Source: Mucilaginibacter sp. MD40 (lineage in GTDB: Bacteria; Bacteroidota; Bacteroidia; Sphingobacteriales; Sphingobacteriaceae). Taken from it: a stretch of DNA of 64,000 nt. A program made the position numbers and the translations under genes. The stretch is taken from assembly GCF_002288635.1 (NCBI RefSeq), contig NZ_NRSW01000001.1, positions 505,190 to 569,189 on the forward strand, read 5' to 3'. Shown here piece after piece: positions 25,294-33,067 of the stretch (its first letter is position 1; every line of letters begins with the position of its first letter). The notes under the pieces were generated by a model. That model made no database searches. It was given only the letters and a program-made list of their open reading frames with translations, and was not told where the DNA came from.

Positions 25294-28200
25294 TTAAAAC
25301 GATGCGTTTAAGCCAAATAAGAACGTACGCGTTTTAGGATAATAATTGTTGTTATCAATACCCGGTGTTAAACCGCCGATGTTCACTTCCGGATCAATAC
25401 CCTTGTATTTAGTGATCACGAACAGGTTATTGCCTGACAGATACAAGCGGATTGATTTGATAGCGGCGATCTTAGGCTTAATGGTATAACCAAGTGTGGC
25501 GTTATCCAAACGCACGTATGAGCCGCTTTCCAGGAAACGGTCTGATATCAGGTACGCGTTGATATCCTTGTATGACTCGCCCAGTGTAAACCTCGGGATA
25601 TTTTGCAGTTTAGCATCAGCCGGGTTGTTCAGGTTGGCCAAAGTGGCGTTAAGTATCTTATTACCCGCCACGCCTCTGATCAGGAAATTCAGGTCGAAGT
25701 TTTTGTAGTAGAAAGTGTTGGTCCAGCCGTAAATTACCGTTGGCTGCGCGTTACCGGCTATACGCTGGTCGGTTGTTAAAGGCTGGGTAGCGATGGTGTT
25801 ACCCGCAGCATTTTGGTAAGTACTTACGCCGTTAGCGTTTTTACCCATGTAATGATACAGGTAAAAAGTACCGATAGGCTGGCCGGGCTGAACGATCTGG
25901 CTGTAATTACCTGATTGGCCCTTGCCGCCTAACTGCGCCGTGTAGAACGATGGCAGGTTGAACTGGCCTTTAGATAAACTTTCCACAACGTTTTTGTTGT
26001 GCGATACGTTCACGGATGTTTTCCAGGTAAATGAACCGGCTTTAACCGCAGTAGCGTTTAATACCACCTCGATACCTTTGTTGCTGATCTTACCGGCATT
26101 TGCCGTGATGGTATTAGTAAAGTATTGGGTTAATGATACGGGGTATTGATCATAGATCAGGTCGGAAGTTTTCTTGATATAGTAATCTACCGAACCGGTA
26201 ATGCGGTTTTTGAATAAACCGAAATCCAAACCGATGTTGGTAGTGGCGGTACTCTCCCATTTCAGGTCAGGGTTTTCGTTACGCACTGGGCCAATAGCAT
26301 TGGTAATGTTTCCGTTTGACAGGAATTTGCTGCTGGTACCGTTATTGGTTTGGGTACCGTATATCAATATAGACGAGAAGGCATCGAAACCAACGCTGTT
26401 ACCCGATTTACCGTAACCGGCGCGTAATTTCAAATCACTGAAAACAGGCAGCTTCTGCATAAAGTCTTCACTGATGATCCTCCAGCCTACTGATGCCGCG
26501 GGGAACAAACCATAACGGTGGTTAGCACCAAAAGCAGATGAACCATCATCACGTAATGATGCCTGCACCAGGTATTTATCGTCAAACTGATACTGTGCAC
26601 GTCCGTAGTATGATATTAAACGCAGGGTTGATATCGGTGAGTTATCAAACACGATCTGTGATACCGATGCCGGGTTAGACAGGAAAAGGTTATTGTAAGT
26701 AAGGTTATCGTTGCTGAAGTTTTGGGTTTGTACGCCAAAGCCATCGCTGGTGCGGTTTTGTTGGTACGAATAACCTGCCAGTAATTTTAATGAATGGCGA
26801 CCGAAGTCCCTGTCGTAGTTAAAGTACGATTCAACAATGTTGTTGGTGTTCAGGATAGCTGAACGGCGGGCTACACCATTAAGGTTCACCGCCAGGCCCG
26901 ACTGGCTGTTGAGGTAAGTATTGTAATTGAACTGATCGCGCTGTTGCGAACCGCTAAGCGTAAATTTTAAACCTCTGAGAATGTCCACCTGCACAATACC
27001 ATTGATCAGGGTTTTGTTATCATTACTCTTAATGGTATTGTTGTTTAACAACGATAGCGGGTTTAAAGTACCGCTACCTGTACGCTGATAGTTCTCTTTG
27101 TAGGTACCATCAGGGTTAAACGGACTTACGGTTGGCAAATAGAACAACATAGCCGGCAACACGTAGTTCTGGTAAATATCGTCGCTGTTGGTATTACTGT
27201 TGGTTAAGTTAAGGCTTAACTTGAGGCGGTTATCAAAAAAACGCTGGTTAACATAACCACGGTATATGGTACGCTCCAACGCGGTACGTTTAAGCACACC
27301 TTCGTTTTTAAAGTAGTTTACGCTTGCTCCGTAATCGGCACTGTTGCTGGCGCCATTATAGCTTAAGTTATGGTTTTGTGAATAACCTTTGCGCTCGACT
27401 AGGTTTTGCCAGTTGGTGTTTGAACCATCATCGTCAAGTGGTTTTGCCAGAGGAGCAACACCATTATCGGCCAGGTATTTACGCAACTCGTCGCCGGTTA
27501 GCATATTTATCTTTTTAGATACCTCCTGCATAGTGGCATAAGCGTTGTAGCTGAGGTGGCTCTGGCCTGCTTTAGACCTTTTGGTAGTTACGATAATTAC
27601 ACCGTTTGCCGCACGTGAACCGTAAATAGCGGTTGATGAAGCATCTTTTAAAACGTCGATCGTTTCAATATCAGAAGGTGCCAATACATCAATTGACGCA
27701 CCCGGCACACCATCTATCACATAAAAAGGCTCCTGTGCGCCACCGGTAGCCCTGATGGTTGATGGGCCACGCAGTACTACAGAAGGCGCTGCATTGGGGT
27801 CGCCGCTTTTGGTAATATTTAAACCGGCTACCTTACCCTGCAAAAGCTCGGCCGGGGTAGTGGTAGCACCCACGTTAAACTCTTCAGACTTTAAAGTGGT
27901 GATAGAACCCGTTACATCGCGTTTGCTCGCTGTACCATAACCAATTACTACAACATCCTTCAGTTGTTTGGCATCCGGCACCAGGTTAGCGTTGATCACG
28001 TTGCCTGCACCCACAATTACATCTTTAGATAAATAGCCTACAAAGCTGAACCGTACGGTTGCATTGGCTCCGGGTACATTGAGTGTATACTGGCCTTTGG
28101 CATCCGTCATGGCACCGGCATTGGTGCCCACTACGGTAACTGATACACCCGGAAGCGGTTCGCGCTTCTCATCGGTAACCGTACCTCTTATTGTTTTGCC

Positions 28201-28311
28201 GGTTTGTGACATAGCCGGCAATACGCTGATCATGACAGCACATACCATCAGCAGCAACTGCCTTGGGTATTTTTTGCCATCATTTAAAAAACGCTCGTAA
28301 AATTGTTTCAT
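25294..28311 (-). CDS. SusC/RagA family TonB-dependent transporter (phosphodiester locus)
   Basis: A complete 1005-residue SusC: signal peptide ending near PAMSQ, carboxypeptidase-regulatory-like domain (IRGTVTDEKREPLPGVSVTV), KDVVVIGYGTASKRDVTG, plug (YVIDGVPGASIDVLAPSDI, TIDVLKDASSTAIYGSRAAN) and a barrel closing with FLFGLNASF. No STN domain is present, so an anti-sigma system is not expected. No regulator gene lies next to it. Confidence 0.97.
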   Translation of the reverse strand: MKQFYERFLNDGKKYPRQLLLMVCAVMISVLPAMSQTGKTIRGTVTDEKREPLPGVSVTVVGTNAGAMTDAKGQYTLNVPGANATVRFSFVGYLSKDVIVGAGNVINANLVPDAKQLKDVVVIGYGTASKRDVTGSITTLKSEEFNVGATTTPAELLQGKVAGLNITKSGDPNAAPSVVLRGPSTIRATGGAQEPFYVIDGVPGASIDVLAPSDIETIDVLKDASSTAIYGSRAANGVIIVTTKRSKAGQSHLSYNAYATMQEVSKKINMLTGDELRKYLADNGVAPLAKPLDDDGSNTNWQNLVERKGYSQNHNLSYNGASNSADYGASVNYFKNEGVLKRTALERTIYRGYVNQRFFDNRLKLSLNLTNSNTNSDDIYQNYVLPAMLFYLPTVSPFNPDGTYKENYQRTGSGTLNPLSLLNNNTIKSNDNKTLINGIVQVDILRGLKFTLSGSQQRDQFNYNTYLNSQSGLAVNLNGVARRSAILNTNNIVESYFNYDRDFGRHSLKLLAGYSYQQNRTSDGFGVQTQNFSNDNLTYNNLFLSNPASVSQIVFDNSPISTLRLISYYGRAQYQFDDKYLVQASLRDDGSSAFGANHRYGLFPAASVGWRIISEDFMQKLPVFSDLKLRAGYGKSGNSVGFDAFSSILIYGTQTNNGTSSKFLSNGNITNAIGPVRNENPDLKWESTATTNIGLDFGLFKNRITGSVDYYIKKTSDLIYDQYPVSLTQYFTNTITANAGKISNKGIEVVLNATAVKAGSFTWKTSVNVSHNKNVVESLSKGQFNLPSFYTAQLGGKGQSGNYSQIVQPGQPIGTFYLYHYMGKNANGVSTYQNAAGNTIATQPLTTDQRIAGNAQPTVIYGWTNTFYYKNFDLNFLIRGVAGNKILNATLANLNNPADAKLQNIPRFTLGESYKDINAYLISDRFLESGSYVRLDNATLGYTIKPKIAAIKSIRLYLSGNNLFVITKYKGIDPEVNIGGLTPGIDNNNYYPKTRTFLFGLNASF

Positions 28312-28642
28312 AAATAACCTGTTTAAATTTTGGAGTTTTTGTGCAATTTAAATTGACCGCAAAGTAAGGGCAGTTCTATTGCCATAATATCAATTGAATG
28401 TTAGCTTATTGATGATTTTGGCAATAAAAACAACCCAAACTCCTCTCTTATTAAAGGATTATTTAACGATGTATTAATACCTAATTAAGACACCAGACCT
28501 AATCGGATTACTACAACCCAATCTTGCAAAAAGATAATAGTAAGCTAAAGATGGCTTTACACACTTTGCCTACCATTGCGCACCGTTATTTTTGATACCC
28601 CGGGATATCGGCTAACAAAAAAAGCCACTTCATTTCCATCAC
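28312..28642. promoter_or_regulatory. Divergent intergenic region of SusC and PHP genes
   Basis: This 331-bp A/T-rich region separates two divergent genes. For the plus strand TTTG (28565-28568), 18 bp, TATTTTTG (28587-28594) is a good promoter for the PHP gene, with a leader of about 40 nt. For the minus strand only a one-mismatch -7 (TTACTTTG, 28367-28360) is seen. The 15-bp GntR site of the mannan locus does not occur here. Confidence 0.5.
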
Positions 28643-29866
28643 ATGCATTCTTCCTCTGGTAGCATTACCCGTAAATTCTCTGTTATCTGTCAGTTCTTGC
28701 TATTACTGACTTCCACATGCCAGTTTGCCTCGGCACAATCTAAACATGTTAACCCGTGGACGGCTAAACCGATAGCCATGATACCTCCTCCGGCCAGCCT
28801 TACTGATGGTATTTGGCTAAAGGGCGACCTGCACGTACACTCACGACATAGCAAGGAGTCGTCAAATAACCCCATTTCCAGGATCATTTCCTTTTCACGT
28901 TCTGTAGGGATGGATTACGTTTGTATTACTGACCATGATAACCACGTAGAGGGCGATGTGGCGCACCATACCTGGGCTGATCCGGAGTTTAAGTCTGACT
29001 CCCTTTTGTTGCTGTATGGTGCCGAGTGGACCACCACGCGCGGGCATGGCAATGTATTTTCGGCAAAGCCATATGATCATCAGTTGTTATATGATGTGCG
29101 TGATCAGCGGGATGTGAACATCGCCAAAGTAAAAAACAAACTTGGCATACACCTGTCGGCCAACCACCCCAGCGGTAAGGATAATTTCGGCTATTCTTAT
29201 GACCTGGTACAATCCATAGAGGTATGGAACTCTGCCCTCTGGGGTAAAAACGCCAATGCCATAATGATATGGGACGACATGCTTTCGTCGGGCAGGAAAC
29301 TTACCGGTCGTGGCGGCAGCGACGCGCATCACGGCATGCCCGAGAGCCCTGACAAAGCCACCAAAAATAGCGGCGAGGCAAAAGTGAACTATGTGGGCAC
29401 CCCTACTACCTGGGTATTTGCCAAAAACCGGAGCGCGCAGGCCGTAGTTGACGCCTTAACCAATGGCCGTGTATCTGTAAGCGCCAACCCCTATGCACCA
29501 AGGGTTGAGTTTTATGCCGACCTTAACAAGGATGGCCAAATGGATATGATGATGGGTGATAACGCCAAAGCAAGCGGCAAGCCGGTTAATTTCCGGGTAA
29601 AACTCATCACCGACCATTTCCCCGAGGGTGAATACACCATCAGCATCATTAAAAACGGAGAGAAATTTGGTACTTATACCGTTACAGGCAAAGCACCTGT
29701 GGCAGAGTTTACCGACACCCCTGCCTCAACAGGCCGCACCTATTACCGGGTGATGGTTGAAGGGCCGCAAACGCCATACCCTCAACTACCGGGTTGGGCG
29801 GCAGTTAGTGGCCGTATGGTAGCATTAGCCAACCCGATATGCTTTAATTTTGACCCGGCGTTTTAA
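28643..29866 (+). CDS. Secreted PHP-domain metal-dependent phosphoesterase (CehA/McbA-like)
   Basis: The 407-residue protein has a signal peptide ending near QFASAQ and a PHP domain with its metal-binding motifs: GDLHVHSRHSKES, CITDHDNHVEG, GAEWTTTRGHGN, LSANHPSG and GRGGSDAHHG. The CehA/McbA-like branch of this superfamily includes hydrolases of phosphoesters and related bonds. The last 100 residues form a strand-rich module. Its divergent placement beside the PI-PLC locus fits a second phosphoester-cleaving enzyme in the cell envelope, but substrate is unknown. Confidence 0.85.
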   Translation: MHSSSGSITRKFSVICQFLLLLTSTCQFASAQSKHVNPWTAKPIAMIPPPASLTDGIWLKGDLHVHSRHSKESSNNPISRIISFSRSVGMDYVCITDHDNHVEGDVAHHTWADPEFKSDSLLLLYGAEWTTTRGHGNVFSAKPYDHQLLYDVRDQRDVNIAKVKNKLGIHLSANHPSGKDNFGYSYDLVQSIEVWNSALWGKNANAIMIWDDMLSSGRKLTGRGGSDAHHGMPESPDKATKNSGEAKVNYVGTPTTWVFAKNRSAQAVVDALTNGRVSVSANPYAPRVEFYADLNKDGQMDMMMGDNAKASGKPVNFRVKLITDHFPEGEYTISIIKNGEKFGTYTVTGKAPVAEFTDTPASTGRTYYRVMVEGPQTPYPQLPGWAAVSGRMVALANPICFNFDPAF

Positions 29867-29954
29867 ACCTCCAGGCTCTTGTTTCCTCAAAATTCCGCTT
29901 TGAATATCAGCGATATACTGACATTCAGGAGACACTATTTTTTAAGATATTGCT

Positions 29955-29962
29955 TACTTTTG
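29955..29962 (+). promoter_or_regulatory. -7 box upstream of rpoD
   Basis: TACTTTTG matches TAnnTTTG exactly in the 234-bp gap before rpoD. No clear -33 TTTG lies at the right distance. The implied leader is about 130 nt, long enough for leader control, but I see no strong structure in it. Confidence 0.45.
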
Positions 29963-30100
29963 CATACTGAAGATTTTAAAATTCCTTTTCAACCGCAAGC
30001 ATACAGCAACCCGCTGTTATCTCAATGAGAACCATTTAGCTTTTAGCGCATTACAAGGCTCTGAATCTTTAGCAAATTCACATTTTAAATATTTAAACAA

Positions 30101-30961
30101 ATGAGGCAACTTAAAATTAGTGAGTCTATCACCAATCGTGAGACGGCGTCGTTGAATCAATATTTGTCAGACATTGCCAAGATTCCGATGGTTACCGCAC
30201 AGGAAGAGGTGATCTTAACTCAAAAAATAAGAGAGGGCGACCAGGCCGCGCTTGAGCGTTTAACTACCGCCAACCTGCGCTTTGTGGTTTCTGTAGCCAA
30301 ACAATATCAAAGCTCGGGACTAACGCTTGGCGACCTGATCAATGAAGGTAACGTGGGCCTGGTTAAGGCAGCAAAACGTTTTGATGAAACAAAAGGCTTT
30401 AAATTTATATCATACGCCGTATGGTGGATACGCCAGTCTATATTGGCAGCTATCGCCGAACAATCGCGCATGGTGCGTTTACCAGCCAACCAGGTGGGCG
30501 ACCTGTCGAAAATAGCAAAGGCGGCATCTAAATTAGAGCAGGTATATGAAAGGCAGCCAACTCCCGAAGAATTGGCGGACGACCTGGAACTTACCGTTGA
30601 AAAAATAACCGGCTCATTAGCCAATTCGGGCAGGCACTTGTCTTATGACACGCCTTTCTCGGCTGATGAGGATAATACCCTGCTTGATGTTTTAAAGAGC
30701 GCTGACCCGGATACAGACAAAGACATGATGAATGAATCATTAAGTATTGATGTAAACGAAAGTATGCGCATACTTGGCGATAAGGAAAGAGAAATATTGG
30801 AACTTTTCTTCGGCCTTAAACATCAGCACGCGCACAGCCTGGAAGAAATTGGCAATATGTTTAACCTTACCCGTGAGCGCGTAAGGCAAATTAAAGATAA
30901 AGCCCTTGCAAGGCTTCGTGGCAGCAGGCAGGCGGTATCGTTAAAAACTTATCTGAATTAA
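30101..30961 (+). CDS. rpoD: Primary RNA polymerase sigma factor (RpoD/SigA)
   Basis: This 286-residue sigma-70 is the short form typical of Bacteroidota, lacking region 1.1. Region 1.2 begins near SLNQYLSDIAKIPMVT; region 2 carries TANLRFVVSVAKQYQ, GDLINEGNVGLVKAAKRFD and FISYAVWWIRQSILAAIAEQ; region 3 has RQPTPEELADDLELT; region 4 ends with the helix-turn-helix IGNMFNLTRERVRQIKDKA. It recognises the TTTG / TAnnTTTG promoters noted elsewhere in the window. It stands alone with its own promoter and a strong terminator. Confidence 0.97.
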   Translation: MRQLKISESITNRETASLNQYLSDIAKIPMVTAQEEVILTQKIREGDQAALERLTTANLRFVVSVAKQYQSSGLTLGDLINEGNVGLVKAAKRFDETKGFKFISYAVWWIRQSILAAIAEQSRMVRLPANQVGDLSKIAKAASKLEQVYERQPTPEELADDLELTVEKITGSLANSGRHLSYDTPFSADEDNTLLDVLKSADPDTDKDMMNESLSIDVNESMRILGDKEREILELFFGLKHQHAHSLEEIGNMFNLTRERVRQIKDKALARLRGSRQAVSLKTYLN

Positions 30962-30996
30962 AAAAAGAGGCCTTCAATTGAAGGCCTCTTTTTTTA
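30961..30996. terminator. Bidirectional terminator between rpoD and the GH43 gene
   Basis: A perfect inverted repeat centred on AATT (GAGGCCTTC / GAAGGCCTC) is flanked by A-runs on the left and T-runs on the right, so it can end transcripts from both sides. It separates rpoD (+) from the convergent GH31-GH43-GH43 operon (-). Confidence 0.92.
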
Positions 30997-31015
30997 TATG
31001 TTTCCTCAGGAGAAA

Positions 31016-32008
31016 CTATTTTGCAGGCTTAACCCCTTCGGAGGTCATTACTACTCTTTTCATGGAACCATCCCGGTTATAGTATAGCCGGTCAATACAT
31101 ACCGAACGGCTAAAACTACCACCATCGCGCTCTATGCCTCCGTTATGGTAAATAAAGTACCATTTCCCTTTAAATGCTACTATTGCCTGGTGGTTGGTAC
31201 CACAGTTACCGGCCAGTTCATTTAATATGCCTTTGTAGCGGTAAGGCCCTTCCGGGCGATCGGCCATGGCATACGCGGTTTTCTCGGGCAGGCCGGATGC
31301 GTATGAAAGGTAATATTTGCCTTTATACTCGTGTATCCACGGCGCTTCCTCAAACTTAAACCCCGGGAAATCTATCTTGCCCACCTTGCCATCAATCTCT
31401 ATCATATTGTTTTTCAGTTTGGCATAATAACATACGCCATTACCCCAGAATAACCAGGCCTGGCCGGTTTTATCGATCATTACGGTAGGGTCAATACAGG
31501 TCCAGTAATGGGTTGAAGCAAAGCAATCGGCATTGGTGAGCAGGGGTTTACCAATAGCATCATGATAAGGGCCCTGGGGCCTGTCGGCCACCGCCACACC
31601 AATACCCGAGCCATTGGTACTGATATACCAGTAATATTTACCGTTACGCTTTATGGCCTGCGCTGCATAAGCATCGCCGGTTTTATCCCATTTAAAATCG
31701 GTGATCTTTAGTGGAGTGGGGTATTCGGCCCAGTGCTGCATATCGGTAGTAGAGAATACGCACCAATCCTTCATTTTATAGCCATTCTGGCCTCCGGCGT
31801 AATCGTGTCCGGTAAATAGCCATAGGGTGTCGCCCTCTACCATGGCCGCAGGGTCCGCCGTGTATTTATGCCTGATAACAGGATTACCCGATGAGGTAAA
31901 ATGATATAACGAGTCTTTCGCCTGCTGTGCAAAAACTGCATCAGTCGCAAAAAGAACTGCTATGATATAGCCGGCGGCAAAAATTCCTTTAATCTTCCTG
32001 GATATCAT
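31016..32008 (-). CDS. GH43 family glycosidase
   Basis: A 330-residue secreted protein (signal peptide ending near AVFAQ) with a five-bladed propeller. The three catalytic acids of family 43 are visible: Asp52 in KYTADPAAMV (base), the Asp of CIDPTVMID (pKa modulator) and the Glu of FKFEEAPWIH (acid). The family removes arabinose, xylose or related residues from plant polysaccharides. It is the last gene of a three-gene operon with another GH43 (7-bp gap) and a GH31. Exact specificity cannot be read from sequence alone. Confidence 0.92.
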   Translation of the reverse strand: MISRKIKGIFAAGYIIAVLFATDAVFAQQAKDSLYHFTSSGNPVIRHKYTADPAAMVEGDTLWLFTGHDYAGGQNGYKMKDWCVFSTTDMQHWAEYPTPLKITDFKWDKTGDAYAAQAIKRNGKYYWYISTNGSGIGVAVADRPQGPYHDAIGKPLLTNADCFASTHYWTCIDPTVMIDKTGQAWLFWGNGVCYYAKLKNNMIEIDGKVGKIDFPGFKFEEAPWIHEYKGKYYLSYASGLPEKTAYAMADRPEGPYRYKGILNELAGNCGTNHQAIVAFKGKWYFIYHNGGIERDGGSFSRSVCIDRLYYNRDGSMKRVVMTSEGVKPAK

Positions 32009-32014
32009 TCGCGC

Positions 32015-33067
32015 TTAATTGGATTTGTCAAGTAATTCAGCAGGCACCCCGCCCCATTTGTTATTTAGTCGCTGCGCTTCTGTACGGGTTATACTGATCA
32101 CGGTACCATGCCGGGGGTTGAAATCTTTAGTAAAGGACTCCGGCGTTTGAGTAAAATTGAAAAGATCTGCACTCCGCTGAAACTCGTAACGTTGGCTGGT
32201 GTATAGGTCATACATCAGGATATATTCGTCCTTATTATTCAGCTTAAATATCCCCGAACCCTCAACCGGTATGTGCCTGGCCGAGTAGGCATCTATGTAT
32301 TTAAAATCTTCCAACCATGGGCCTTGTAAACTTTTACTGGTGGCCTGCTGTATCCCGTTTGACACTTCTTTACCTTCGGCATCCTTTGTATTGCCTTTAT
32401 AAAAAAAGTGGTACAAACCATCTTTATAAATAATATCGCCGTCAATGGCACCGTATTTCGCTTTAAACATGGGTTTGGGCGCTGCCTCAAAGCCCGTGAA
32501 ATCTTTATTGGCATAAGCACAGTAAAAATCAAGCGCGGGGTTATCTTTGAATTTAACGGTGAAATAAACCAGGTACTTGCCCGCCTTAGCATCATAAATG
32601 GTTTGTGGTGCCCAAACCCATTGTATGTTTGGGAACTGTTGCGGATAGTCTTTCTCCAGATCAATAATACCATGCGTCCAGTTGATCAGGTCATTGGAGC
32701 GCAGCATCACGATGCCCGGGTTATGCCCCCAGCCATCTTTAACAGTGAACATATCTGTTGCCACCATGTAAAAACCTTTATCATGGTGTCCCCTCAAAAT
32801 ATGCGGGTCGCGAATGCCTCCCGTTCCGGATATTTGCGCGGAGGGTATAATCGGCTGATTGTTATTGAGCGCTTTCCAGTATATGGCATCGGCACTTACC
32901 GCAAACCGGAGCTGCTCCTGCAGTTCGCCCGGCCCGGAACCTTCAAAATAAGCGAACAAATAGCCATCATATTTGGGTTTACTTATAACAGCGGCTTTTT
33001 TAGTGCTTTGCGCCTGCAATATAGCCACCCACCATACTGCCGCTAATAAAAAAACAACTCTTTTCAT
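32015..33067 (-). CDS. GH43 family glycosidase (second copy, different subfamily)
   Basis: A 350-residue protein with signal peptide (ending near ILQAQ). Catalytic features of family 43: Asp87 in GGIRDPHIL (base), the Asp of YGAIDGDIIY (pKa modulator) and the Glu of PVEGSGIFKL (acid). Aromatic WVWAPQTIYD and SRHIPVEGSG suit the pocket of exo-acting arabinofuranosidase or xylosidase/galactosidase groups. It starts right at the stop of the GH31 gene. It differs clearly from its GH43 neighbour, so the two likely remove different side groups. Confidence 0.9.
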   Translation of the reverse strand: MKRVVFLLAAVWWVAILQAQSTKKAAVISKPKYDGYLFAYFEGSGPGELQEQLRFAVSADAIYWKALNNNQPIIPSAQISGTGGIRDPHILRGHHDKGFYMVATDMFTVKDGWGHNPGIVMLRSNDLINWTHGIIDLEKDYPQQFPNIQWVWAPQTIYDAKAGKYLVYFTVKFKDNPALDFYCAYANKDFTGFEAAPKPMFKAKYGAIDGDIIYKDGLYHFFYKGNTKDAEGKEVSNGIQQATSKSLQGPWLEDFKYIDAYSARHIPVEGSGIFKLNNKDEYILMYDLYTSQRYEFQRSADLFNFTQTPESFTKDFNPRHGTVISITRTEAQRLNNKWGGVPAELLDKSN

